Positions 37,690 through 49,325 of a stretch of 64,000 nucleotides of DNA are shown here, piece by piece. Position numbers and translations under genes: made by a program. The notes under the pieces were generated by a model. The model was not told where the DNA came from, did no database searches, and worked only from the letters and a program-made list of their open reading frames with translations. The stretch comes from Tetragonia tetragonoides (Eukaryota > Streptophyta > Magnoliopsida > Caryophyllales > Aizoaceae): positions 33,509,501 to 33,573,500 of the forward strand of contig CM076144.1 of assembly GCA_038025085.1 (NCBI GenBank), in the 5' to 3' direction. Position 1 is the stretch's first letter, and every line of letters starts with the position of its first letter.

Positions 37690-38132
37690 TTTAAATCAAA
37701 ACTATGATTAGCATTTTGAGTTGGATATTGGCTCTTAATGTGTATATGTAGCAGCAAGTTCCTGTAAGTTTCTCATGCAGTGGCTTTCTTTTTGACTCTC
37801 CTGTTGTTAGTACCAGAAATTCTTGTGGCAATAGAGTGAAAATCTGAAGTTCTTTCGTAAAGATAATGATCTCAACTGAACTAAAATAGCAAACCTATCT
37901 AAATATAAGATTTTTGTACCAATTATGTGACCCTGGTAGACTGGGAGCACAACTTGGCAAGATCTAATATTTTTTCCCTGATATTATGCTTGATACTCCT
38001 GTTCCACTAGAGAAGGCTACTGAAAAAGTTGATGCAATATTAGAACAAATTAATTTAAAATTTGTAAACTATTGAGTTAATAATATTGTCTACAATTTTC
38101 TAAAAAACCAAAAAAGAAAGAGAAAAACTGAT
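37690..38132. other. Convergent 3' intergenic region between phytocyanin and STP
   Basis: The 443-bp gap between two convergent stop codons must hold both 3' UTRs. No other feature was seen. Confidence 0.6.
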
Positions 38133-41100
38133 CTAAGCCTTAGATTGCACATCATCTTCATCCATGAATCTGCTCCAGACAGGGTGCTTCTTCCACACTC
38201 GCTCGACAACTGAATCAATCGGAACACCTTTAGTCTCCGGTAAGAGGAACACGACAAACAAACCCATCACCACTATCCAGCCCGAGAAGAAGATGAAGAT
38301 GTATGCTCTCATGTGGCAAAGCATAGACAAAAAGGCTTGAGCAATAATAAATGTGAACATCATGTTGGAACTCACTGCAAATGCAAACCCTGCTGTTCTT
38401 GTTTCAACTGGGAAGATTTCACTTGGTATGAGCCAACCTAGAGGACCCCATGACCATGCAAAGGACATGACAAACATGCAAGTCAATAACACCACTAGAA
38501 TTGCCCATCCTTGTGGCAATGTGTTTGTCTCATTTAGCTTTAGTATCAGAATTATTCCAATTGCCATCTGTATCAATTTTTTCATGAAAAAAAATGTTAG
38601 CGTCAAGTTATTGGTAGTCAAACTGATATCTCGAAAACTGTCTAAAGTCAAATAGGAAACTCAATTTGGGACGGAATAGAGTATAAGATAAGGAGAAATC
38701 GAAGTGTAGTACATACCTGGCTAATGAACATTTGGACACAAGCTTGAAGCAATAACACCCTTCTACCAAACTTATCAACACCATAAACAGAAACCAGAGT
38801 GCTAAACACATTAACAAGACCAATAATCACAGCCGAAAGAAGCGATCCATCACTCTTAAACCCAACAGTTTGGAACAAGATAGGAGCATAAAACATAACA
38901 GCATTAATCCCAGTCATTTGTTGGAAAACTTGCATACAAATCCCAATAACAAGAGGTGGTACACTCTGCCTTTTCCTTAGTTCCTTGAACGGTCGTGTCA
39001 CCAACTTGGCTTGCTCACATGCCTCCTTGATCTGTTCAAGCTCGGCCTCAACATCATCGACACCACGTATCTTCTTCAGTACTCTCCTACTCTCATCCAA
39101 ACGACCATGTTCGAGGAGACTCGTAGGAGTCTCAGTGATGACAACGGAGCCAACCAGTAATAGTATGGCCGGAACTACGGCCAGTCCTAGGGACACTCTC
39201 CATCCAATTGGGTGTAAGTTTAAGGTGGCAAAGTTAACAAGGCCTGCAATGAGGATACCTACTGTGACGAAGAGTTGGAAGAGAATGTTCACTGCTCCTC
39301 TGTGTTGTACTGGTGCTATTTCGGACAAGAACAAAGGTACAGCCTGAATGATTTTAGGAAATACACACTGTGGTTAGAAAATAGTTCTAATATCTCTTAA
39401 GAGAATTCAAATAGATCAAAATGCACCTTACAACTCAAGTTAGATTTTTTTTTGTACATCAAATTATCCCACAAAAAATAATTTAACAAGTTGATTATTA
39501 ATTTGGTGAGAAATTGTAAATATCATGATTAGAATATACTTTTATATAACTCTTAAAATGATAAACTTGCTAGAGCAAAAAATTCAACAAATGATTTTAG
39601 AAAATATACACATCGTGCTTAGAAAAACAAAAACTTGTATGAAATGGTCTTATCAATTTTTACGGTCTATTCTTAACAAAAATATAAATTCTTAACAAGA
39701 ATTTCAATTCTTAATCAAATTGGATTTTTGTTTTTTGTAATGTTATTGTCCGGTCATAAAAAGCTATTGACAAATCATTTATGTCACATAGAAAACTAAA
39801 AATAGTCGATTGGAAAGAGAAACGCACCTCATTACCAAATCCAACACCAACACCCATAAGAACTCTCCCAATAATGACCATCCATAGACGTTGAGCTAAT
39901 GCACTCAAACAAGAACCCACCAAGAAAAACACTGATGCTACCAAAATCGTAGGTTTCCTTCCTTTGACAGAACAAATTTTTGATGCCAAAAAACTCGAAA
40001 CAAGTGCTGAGAGATACAATGAAGATGTGAACAGCTGAAGATATTGATTATCAAATTTACAATAATTGTTCTCTTGAGCACGTTGCTTTCTTTGATACAC
40101 GGCAGGGAAGAATTTAAGCAAGAAATCATCCATGCCCGTCACTCCACCTGCATTAATTTTACAGAAACAAATTAGATACTCCCCCGTCTCACAATATAAG
40201 AGGCCGAACAATTTTCAAGAAACATTGATTGTTATATTTATTGTTTCCCACAAAACCTTTCCTTTTCTTGGTAATTTCCCGTATTGTCTCTCCTTTGTGG
40301 CATCTAGTGCTAAGGGTATATTAGTGAATTATCATTATCTTTTTATTGATTTTAGAGTTACTTGTATGAAAGAGAGGGAGTAATATATATATTTATGCTA
40401 CATTTTAGAGTTATGTGTGTGTACAAGACTTATTGAAACCTGTACACAGCTCTATCTATGTTTGATCCTAAAAAAGAACTTATATATTTTTCTCCTTTTC
40501 TTGTTTTTTAAAGTTTTTTATTTTTTAATGTTTGGCTGATGATTTACTTGAGTTTTTAAAGGAATATCATTGGGCGATAAAGATAAACTCATACAATCAT
40601 AATATTTATATATTAGATAATATCTATATATTAGAGGCATAATCTGACAGCATTGGAGGCATCCACCTAAACGAGTGATTGTAATAAAGTTTTAATATAA
40701 ATATAAAATAGAAATATATGTTTTGGTAGAGAATATATACTAAAGTTGCACTTTTCTAAATCGTTAAAGAGTACATTATTAGTTATATGTTTTGGTATAG
40801 AATATATATACTAAAGTTGTACTTTCCTAAATCATTAAAGAGTAGACTATTAGATTTTAAAAAGCATATAACTTTATTTTCACCGCTTAAAAAATTAAAT
40901 TTCTTAGTACGAAATATCCTAAAAAATGATACTCATTTGTAGTATGTTCTATTAATTTACAACATAAGATGCGTCCACCTAAAAAGGTAATAAGTAATTA
41001 GCTTGACAAGCTGACACAACTAAAGAGTTGCAATGTAAAAATAAGAGAAAAGATATGTATATTAGTTATAGAAATTTAAAAAGCAATCTCAAGGTAAAAT

Positions 41101-42956
41101 ATAATAAAAAGACTATGTGTAGAATTAAGAAATAAACGATGAATCTAAAATGATTCTAGGCCCAATCTTTAATACTCTAGGAAACTTTACCATTATCACG
41201 TATAATTTTATAACTGTACAAATATACTGTTCCCCCATGTTATTTTAGGGCTCCAATTTATGTTCCTTTCAACTTTAAAATTATTAATGTACTCCCTACG
41301 TACCACAAGTAACATTACATTGGATTTTTTGCGTTCTTCAAGACAGTACTTTGACCGCATATAACTTTGGAAAAACAAGCAAGCATTAAAATATGTTTTG
41401 CTATTCTAAAATTTACGTCTAAAACTTTTTTATTTTTTGAAAAGTAGTTATGTATACATTAGACATTTAAACTGAATTTTACCATAAAAGAATGATCGTA
41501 TCTTTGGATGGTTAGTAGTACACTTATTTCAACCTAAGAGTATTGGCGTACCAACATCAAGCATAGAAAGACTTTGAAACTATTACCTCTTGGATCATGT
41601 AACATATGGGATGAGTTAACTAATAGTTAATTGAAATTGATGATAAGAGTTTAAATTGATAAGATACTCTATAAAATCATACTAATCTTCGTATATGGCA
41701 TTCATGAAATTAAATGGATTATATTAATATTTATCAATATATTACTAATAGTTTTTCATAAGTGACAATTACACTTTAATTTTTCGTTGAGATTAATAAT
41801 CACGTTATATTAATTTTATTCTATAATCACAGTCCGTGCAAGGCACGGACATACTCACGGGCATTCACCTAGTACCCTAATATTACAAGTGTAAGCACCA
41901 AACATGAAGTAGAGGGTCGTCAAAATATAAGACTTTATTAAATTTTTATTTCCTCTCTTTTTTGGTGTGAAATTATCCAATTTTATTTTAGGGATATTCT
42001 AAGACTTACGGTAAATCATGAAAATTTATTTACGAATAGCACAAAAAATAAAAAGAAATAATAAAAGAGTTTCAAACTTTTTTTTTTTGAGTGAGAGTTT
42101 CAAACTTCTAGTACATGAATAACTAACTAAGATTATCCGAGTTTTCAATCTTAATATTAAATACACAGATAAAATATTGGATACGATCTCCATTGCAAAA
42201 ATGTTGTTATTATTGATTAATACCCGTGGCTCGAATTATAACATGACAAGGAAGTGAGATCAAAGAAGAGTTTCAATTAGTAGAATAAGTTTTTCGAGTT
42301 TTAAAAGAAGGTACAAAGGTTAATATGAGTCGAATTTTCAACCTCATCACATCTTTTGATTCTACTTTTTATTGATTAGGTATAAAAAAAGAGTTTCAAA
42401 CTTCTCGTACATGGATAACAAATTGAGATTATTATCCGAGTTTTCAATCTTAATACTGAATAAACATATAACATATTGGATTAATATGTCTATACTTCAA
42501 CTTCATACATTGGTTAAAGGCCTGGTCTCCATTGCCAAAGTGTCGATCTTATTAATTAATTAAGACCGTGGTTTGAATTATGACATGACAAGGAAGTGAG
42601 ATCAAAGAAGAGTTTCAATTAGTAGAATAAGTTTTTCGAGTTTGAAAGAAGGTTCAAAGGCCAAATGAATCAAATCTTCAAACTCACAGTTGAGCATCTT
42701 TTGATTCTAGTTTGTATTGATTAGGCAGAAATCAGTTCCTTTTTTCAATACCAATGACAATTTTTCCACTAAACCAATAACAAAACATCTAAAAAAGAAG
42801 AATAAAAAGATCAAGATCTGAGCAAATTTATGTACCTGAAATACCAATATCGTAACCAAACATGAGACCTGCACAAGCTGCAAGTAACCAGCAGATAACA
42901 ACATAAGGAGTGACCTTCCATGGGAAATTGTCACCTTGGACAACACCAACACCCAT
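38133..42956 (-). CDS. STP-type monosaccharide/H+ symporter
   Basis: Four exons on the minus strand, 42956-42836, 40147-39828, 39343-38717 and 38567-38133, all with GT-AG introns, give a 500-residue protein, close to the usual STP length. Signature stretches in order: GYDIGISGGVTGMDDFL (residues about 34-50), SVKGRKPT, GVGFGNEAVPLFLSEIAP (across the exon 2/3 junction, residues about 141-158), RGAVNILFQL, QQMTGINAVMFYAP, DKFGRR, GWSWGP-like AWSWGPLGWLIPSEIFP, and LLPETKG at about 464-470. This is the MFS sugar-porter layout with 12 predicted membrane segments. Family members import hexoses with protons at the plasma membrane into sink cells. The substrate cannot be fixed from sequence. No frame break was seen. 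The first intron (2688 bp) carries a MITE, a Helitron and a local duplication. Confidence 0.93.
40179..40380. mobile_element. Stowaway-like MITE in STP intron 1
   Basis: It starts CTCCCCCGTCTCACAATATAAG and ends AAAGAGAGGGAG, with TA on both sides (40177-40178, 40381-40382). The CTCCCTCCGTC-type end with a TA target is typical of Tc1/mariner Stowaway MITEs. It lies 30 bp from the exon 2 acceptor. Confidence 0.65.
40623..41872 (+). mobile_element. Non-autonomous Helitron in STP intron 1
   Basis: The 5' end is TCTATATATTAGAGGCATAA preceded by A, and the 3' end is CTAG (41869-41872) followed by T. A hairpin GTCCGTGC-AAG-GCACGGAC (41832-41850) lies 18 bp before the 3' end, somewhat farther than usual. 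A|TC...CTRR|T without TSD is the Helitron signature. The 1250-bp body is AT-rich and non-coding. It contains a tandem duplication of about 69 bp (40719-40860). Confidence 0.68.
42094..42724. repeat. Local tandem duplication of about 300 bp in STP intron 1
   Basis: The first copy is about 42094-42384 and the second about 42391-42724. Shared segments include GAGTTTCAAACTTCT, ATCCGAGTTTTCAATCTTAAT and GACAAGGAAGTGAGATCAAA. The second copy has an insertion of about 40 bp. Non-coding. It lies about 110 bp from the donor of exon 1. Confidence 0.85.
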
Positions 42957-43070
42957 CTGTGTTTTCACTTATGATGGGAAAAAGAGAGAGAGAATTAACA
43001 CAAAATAACTAACCAAAAAAACAATGTGATTAGATTTGAGGATTTTTTTTTTGGTGCATCAAACTATTTG

Positions 43071-43078
43071 TATTTATA
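43071..43078 (-). promoter_or_regulatory. TATA box of the STP gene
   Basis: On the minus strand this reads TATAAATA, 115 bp upstream of the ATG at 42956. A CT-rich leader (CTCTCTCTC, about 42982-42992) lies between. No better TATA candidate is nearer. Confidence 0.55.
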
Positions 43079-43676
43079 AGTTGATAGGCGAATAACTAGT
43101 TTAATTAGGTTTGGTCTCCCCATAAATAGCCTAATAATACTATGTGAGAGGATAACATTCACTTTATAAAGTGTATAGCTGTGGTTATTTTGGGCAAGTT
43201 GGATTAGGATTATGTGATGAATCTTGTGGATAAAGATTAAAAGCAGTGCACTTTTTGCCAACGAATTTACATCTTGGTGAATGACTTTAATTTTCCACGG
43301 ATCACAAGCTTTGATTTTGACCAAATTCTATCCATAATAACAGTCTGTGAGTTATCTGTATTGTATATTTGCCACAATCAATGTATGGATGAACTTCTTA
43401 TTTAATACGGATTTAATTATGAGTATAGGGATGAGTTTTATTAGGATTAGCATTTAATTATGACTACTATATTCGGACTTTCGGATCCACACTCATTAAC
43501 AAAAAACAGAAACCGCAAAAAAAAAAACTTAACTTACAAGTAGTATTTTTTTTATACTATCAAAGGTTATTAATCAAATGAACAATCTTACCCTCTTGCA
43601 CGAACTAATCATCACTTTTGTTTTTATATATTATTTATTATAATATTTTATTATTATTTATTATTATGATTATCAA
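43079..43676. other. STP upstream region
   Basis: AT-rich promoter-distal sequence of the STP gene, which is transcribed to the left. No second gene was seen. Confidence 0.4.
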
Positions 43677-44119
43677 CAAGTCTTGTATGAGGCCGCTTCA
43701 AGGTGAGACTACTTCTATATACAAGCATATGACGTCCAGTGCTTATTGGCTGGACCTGCGTCCAGCAAAATTGGTTGGACCAGGCCCAGCCCAGTTTATT
43801 GTTCACGCGTGCAAAACCCAAGCCAAGCGATTCGAAACAAAAATTCTCGCGCACGCAAACACAGCCCCAAGCGAGCGAGCAAAAATTCGCGTGCAGCCCA
43901 TATTCGAAATTTGTACCGTTTTCCTCTTTCGATTCCATTGTATTTTTGTTTTTGTGGGACCCAGGCCTACTCTTTGGTTGCTCTTTCTTTTTTATTTTTC
44001 TTAATTCATTTTTCTTTTTTTTTGTTCAGCACTTTTCTCGTTTTTTTAGTGAACTTTTTAAGTGTTCGATTCTTTTTTTTTTTTTTTCCTTTTCTTAGTG
44101 AACTATTATATCTTTTGTT

Positions 44120-45610
44120 TACAGTTGTTGTTACTTATAAATTATTTTTTTATTTTTATTTGAACTATTAGATTATTTTTACAAAACTATTAAATTATTT
44201 AAAATGAATTTTACTTTTATATCTTATAAACTATTAGACTCAACCTTACATTTATAACTTATGAACGATTAGGTTATTTTAGTGAACATTACGTTTATAA
44301 TTTATGAACAATTAAACTATTCTTAATGAACATTGCGTTTTCAACTTATGAACAATTAGACTATGTTTTAATGAACATTGTGTTTACAACTTATGAAGTA
44401 TTAGGCTATTTTAAATGAACATTGCGTTTACGACGTATGAACTATGTAGACTATTTTAAATGAACATTCGTTTACCACATATGAACTATTAGACTATTTT
44501 AAATGAACATTATGTTTGCGACGTATGAACTATTAGGCTATTTTTAATGAACATTGCGTTTACCACATATGAACTATTAGACTATTTTAAATGAACTATT
44601 AGGCTATTTTAAATGAACATTGTGTTTATCACGTATGAACTATTAGGCTATTTTGAATGAACATTGCGCATACCACATATGAACTATTAGGTTATTTTAA
44701 ATGAAGTTTACGGTTACGACGTACGAACTATGTAGGCTATTTTAAATGAATATTCGTTTACCACATATGAAGTACTAGGCTACTTTAAATGAACATTGCG
44801 TTTACGACGTATGAACTATTAGGCTTATTTTGAATGAACATTGCGCATACCACATATGAACTATTAGGTTATTTTAAATGAAGTTTACGTTTATGACGTA
44901 CGAACTATGTAGGGTATTTTAAATGAACATTCGTTTACCACATATGAAGTACTAGGCTATTTTAAATGAACATTGCGTTTACGACGTATGAACTATTAGG
45001 CTATTTTGAATGAACATTGCATTTACCACAAATGAACTATTAGGCTATTTTAAATGAACTATAAGGCTTTTTTAAATGAACATTGCGTTTGCGACGTATG
45101 AACTATTAGGCTATTTTAAATGAACATTGCGTTTACCACATATGAACTATTAAACTATTTTAAATGAACTATTAGGCTATTTTAAATGAACATTGTGTTT
45201 ACGACGTATGAACTAATAGGCTATTTTGAATGAACATTGCGCATACCACATATGAACTATTAGACTATTTTAAATGAAGTTTACGTTTACGACGTACGAA
45301 CTATGTAGGCTATTTTAAATGAACATTCGTTTACCACATATGAAGTACTAGACTATTTTAAATGAACATTGTGTTTACGACGTATGAACTATTAGGCTAT
45401 TTTGAGTGAACATTGCATTTACCACATAATACATATGAACTATTAGGCTATTTTGAGTGAACATTGCATTTACCACATAATACATATGAACTATTAGGCT
45501 ATTTTAAATGAATATTGCATTTACAACATATGAACTATTAGGCTATTTTAAATGAACCTTACATTTATACCTTGTGAACTATTAGATTATTTTAAATGAA
45601 CTATTAGTTA
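44120..45610. repeat. 44-bp satellite array with higher-order variants
   Basis: About 30 copies of a 44-bp unit (TGAACTATTAGGCTATTTTA, AATGAACATTGCGTTTACCA, CATA). Two variants alternate, one with CCACATA and one with CGACGTA, and longer blocks recur that include GAACATTCGTTTACCACATA and GAAGTACTAGGC. Divergence rises toward both edges. No open frame. Confidence 0.93.
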
Positions 45611-46142
45611 ATTAATCATGATTCATGAACTTGTAAATTGTTTTTTTTAAACTTTTTGTAGACTATTCATTCATAACTTATAGATATAACCAATAGATTA
45701 TTTTTTTTAGTCCACAAAATTACTCTAACAAAAAGAAAGGAAAAAGAAAGAAAAAAAAACTCCATGTAAACTCCATTAGGATTATTCATGAAAATAGCAA
45801 AATTAATGTTTATCATCAAATATCATCTCCACTCCAAAAATAAAATAAAATGTTACTCCATCATCATCTTTCAACATCATCGATCATCATCTTTCATGAT
45901 CATCAAATCCATTCATCACGGGCTAACAGCAGACAAACCATGGGAGCTGTCGTCCACCCACTTTCCCATACCATGGAACCACCAGCAGCCGACCACCTCG
46001 TGACGGCTTTACCGACCAGCACCCTCCAACTCTCTCTCCTCCTTTGCCCCAACCTGCCCAACCTACTCTCTCACTCTCTCTCCTCCACACACAAATGAAG
46101 CAAACCAGCCACCATTCTCCCCCACCCACCACCCATGGAAGG
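45611..46142. other. Sequence between satellite and LTR element
   Basis: AT-rich, then a ATCATC-rich stretch (45858-45910) and a CT-rich leader-like stretch (46020-46130). No gene was recognised. The last 5 bp, GAAGG, are the TSD of the LTR element. Confidence 0.4.
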
Positions 46143-46959
46143 TGATGCGGGAGCAAGTGTGCAAAGTAAACAGAACAACCAAGGAACTAGCAAGAGAACA
46201 TCTATTCCTGTTTACATCGAGTTTCTTTGGTGGTTATGCATTAAATTGGCACCTATAAAGATAATTACATGGAGTTTCCATACAAGGTCGGGATTAAAGC
46301 TCTTATTATATGATCACATTCGTTATCAGGATTCCCGTAATTTTGACAGCTTCTACACTGATTCGTATTTCAATCATAACTCACTCATACGACATGGGAT
46401 TATGGTGATTCAAAATTCTGTAAAAAGCTGGAAACAAGATCTAAAACTCCCATGCTTTGAGTTTTCCCATATTAAGAATGTAACGGGATTGAAAAGGCAA
46501 TTGAAGTTACGATGCAAAGCTGTTACAACCGGTTTTATTCTTGGGCGCCAAGTAACTAGCTATTTAAGTTTTATTTCGTTTGACTATTTCCTTAATTAGT
46601 TAGAATATGTTTAGGAAAGTAGTATTCTGATTATTAGTAGCATTAGGAGTCCATTAGATATTAGGAAAGTTGTTAGTTAGCTCGTTTTACAATAGTAGTC
46701 AGTTTTATAGTTAGTTTCCTATTTGGATTAGGATTAGGATTCCGAATAGCTTTAGATTTCTTTGTCTATAAATAGGGTAGAACTTTGCTATTGTAAACTC
46801 GTGCTTTTATGATTAATTTTTGAATACGTGAGTATTTACCCCTCAAACTGAGTGATTCAGGTTGAAACCCTTGTGTGTGATGCGCAAGTATTGTTCTTGA
46901 GTGATTCTTGAACGAAAACCCCAACCCCTTGAGTGATTCGAGAGGTATATCCCTTTTAT
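46143..46959 (+). repeat. LTR copy 1 (extra 5' LTR, 3' end missing)
   Basis: It matches the other two LTRs but stops after CCCTTTTAT, lacking the last 46-47 bp, and runs straight into LTR 2. The junction has a 2-bp TG overlap. It carries the U3 open frame and a TATA box (TATAAATA at about 46768). Confidence 0.9.
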
Positions 46960-47823
46960 TGATGCGGGAGCAAGTGTGCAAAGTAAACAGAACAACCAAG
47001 GAACTAGCAAGAGAACATCTATTCCTGTTTACATCGAGTTTCTTTGGTGGTTATGCATTAAATTGGCACCTATAAAGATAATTACATGGAGTTTCCATAC
47101 AAGGTCGGGATTAAAGCTCTTATTATATGATCACATTCGTTATCAGGATTCCCGTAATTTTGACAGCTTCTACACTGGTTCGTATTTCGATCATAACTCA
47201 CACATACGACATGGGATTATGGTGATTCAAAATTCTGTAGAAAGCTGGAAACAAGATCTAAAACTGCCATGCTTTGAGTTTTCCCATATTCAGAATGTAA
47301 CGGGATTGAAAAGGCAATTGAAGTTACGATGCAAAGCTGTTAGAACCGGTTTTATTCTTGGGCGCCCAGTAACTAGTTGTTTAAGTTTTATTTCGTTTGA
47401 CTATTTCCTTAATTAGTTAGAATATATTTAGGAAAGTAGTATTCTGATTATTAGTAGCATTAGGAGTCCATTAGGTCTTAGGAAAGCTGTTAGTTAGCTC
47501 GTTTTACAATTGTAGTCAGTTTTATAGTTAGTTTCCTATTTGGATTAGGATTAGGATTCCGAATAGCTTTAGATTTCTTTGTCTATAAATAGGGTAGAAC
47601 TTTGCTATTGTAAACTCGTGCTTTTATGATTAATTTTTGAATGCGTGAGTATTTACCCCTCAAACTGAGTGATTCAGGTTGAAACCCTTGTGTGTGATGC
47701 GCAAGTATTGTTCTTGAGTGATTCTTGAACGAAAACCCCAACCCCTTGAGTGATTCGAGAGGTATATCCCTTTTATTGTTTTGTTTATCAAAAATACAGA
47801 AAATCCCTAAATAAATCACATAA
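46960..47823 (+). repeat. LTR copy 2 (functional 5' LTR position)
   Basis: 864 bp, the same length as LTR copy 3. It begins TGATGCGGG and ends CACATAA, where the other end reads CACATCA, so its terminal dinucleotide is mutated. TATAAATA lies at about 47584. The PBS follows 3 bp after its end. Confidence 0.9.
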
Positions 47824-47826
47824 ACT

Positions 47827-47839
47827 TGGTATCAGAGCT
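47827..47839 (+). other. Primer-binding site, initiator Met tRNA type
   Basis: TGGTATCAGAGCT, complementary to the 3' end of the initiator methionine tRNA and common in plant LTR elements. It lies 3 bp after the LTR. Confidence 0.88.
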
Positions 47840-47988
47840 AAAGGTTTGAGCTTTCTTAAGTTTAAACAACACGGTCCTGAGCATAAACACGACACCGTAG
47901 CGTGCTTTCGAGAAAGATTCTTGCAAGATCCGCCCTTTGCTCAAGAAGACAGCCAAGAAACCCCCAAGAAACCAACAACCAAAGCTAT

Positions 47989-49325
47989 GGATGAGCCCAA
48001 CAAACTAGCAAAGTTGTTAACAGCCATGGAGGATCTTAGGGCATCTTTCAAAACTCAAGAAGACCGGATGACAGAGCGAATGGCTGCTATGGAAAGAAGA
48101 AACCAAGAAGATAGGGAAAACATGGAGACAAGGATGCGCAGAATTCATTGGAGAAACCACAACCGTGACCCGACTTCGATGAGGAGTTTGAAGACACAAG
48201 TGGGACTAGAACCAATCACGCTCCTAAACCACGACACCCCTATGATGATGATAGGAACTTGAAAGTCGAACTCCCTGAATATGACGGTTCCTACGATCCA
48301 GAGGCCTTTCTTGATTGGCTTAGAACTATGGAGAGACTGTTTGAATACAAGGAGTATGATGAGCGGCGAAGATGCAAGTTAGCCACGCATAAACTCACCA
48401 AGCATGCTTCTTTTTGGTATGAAAAACTAAAGGCTCGACGCAAGAAGGACGGGAAAGCAAAGATTGAAACTTGGGACAAACTCAAGAAACATTTAAAGAA
48501 CCGATTTTTGCCTAAAGAGTTTGAGCAAGCACAGTTCTTGAAACTCGGGTCCTTAAGCCAAGAAACCTCAAGTGTACAAGACTACCTCCAAAAGTTTGAA
48601 AACGCGCACATGATGTGTGATCTCGTGGAGAGGGAAGAGTTAAAGATTGCAAGATTCATCAAAGGACTAAACTCAACTCTAAGACGCAAGGTGGAGCTTG
48701 TTCCTTACATATTCTTTAAGTATGTTTGCAAGATAGCTCTCAAGATTGAGAGGCAAGAGAAGGAGCAACAACTAGTGCACCTACGAGCACAACAAGCATA
48801 CCAACAAGCGCGTCAACATCGAAATCATAAGTTGGACTACATGAAAGGATGCATAATAAATGATCAACCCATCAATGAAGATAGGCTCTTTGTTGTGGAT
48901 ACATTCAAAGGAAAATCAGATCTTGATGATTACTTTAAAGATATTGTTCCTATTGAAGATTCACAAGAAAAGACCAATAACATTGACCCCCTTATTGTTG
49001 TTCAAGTTAATAATTCAAGACTACCAACTGTGGTTGATGAGTTTATCGAAGAAATATTCATTGAACCAGAAAATATTGGTGATTTCCTTGAAGATCTTGA
49101 TTATATTGATGACATGCAAGAGGAATCCGAGATGAGGTTGGAACTTCTTGAATCTAGCTTTGATCAAGAACAAGAAAGAGATGTCCATCAAGAAGACAGC
49201 AGCAAGGCTCTTAACCTTTTGGGTTCATTGGAAATTTGTAAGGAAAGTTTGATGAATATACAGGTTTGGGAGAAGATTACTATATACGAAGAATTGAGGA
49301 CAATTCTTTCTGAAGAAAGGGAGAT
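47989..49325 (+). pseudogene. Gag of the LTR element (Gypsy-type), frameshifted
   Basis: Reading starts at ATG 47989 with a charged coiled-coil stretch rich in E, R and M. It leaves frame at about 48150-48180 and continues in the frame of VELPEYDGSYDPEAFLDWL from about 48190. The retrotransposon-gag core spans about 48260-48760 (WYEKLKARR, TWDKLKKHLKNRFLP, RFIKGLNSTLRRKVEL). The rest is acidic. No CCHC knuckle or protease motif was seen. The frame has no stop at the end of the internal region and runs into the 3' LTR to 49782. Gag would form the particle. This copy needs a frameshift to read through, so it is probably dead. Confidence 0.8.
49312..49324 (+). other. Polypurine tract
   Basis: GAAGAAAGGGAGA lies directly before the 3' LTR. 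It is the expected primer for plus-strand synthesis. Confidence 0.75.

Noticed and set aside
39000..39347. 120-codon plus-strand ORF
   Set aside because: Antisense shadow of STP exon 3.
43654..44171. Overlapping ORFs of 94-141 codons on both strands
   Set aside because: No family resemblance, overlapping on opposite strands, with poly-Phe tails from T-runs. They lie at the edge of a repeat element.
44120..45610. CRISPR array
   Set aside because: Repeats are directly tandem with no unique spacers, and this is a plant nuclear window.
46135..47416. Two independent cellular genes of about 150 codons
   Set aside because: They are the U3 open frames of two LTR copies, nearly identical and bounded by LTR ends.
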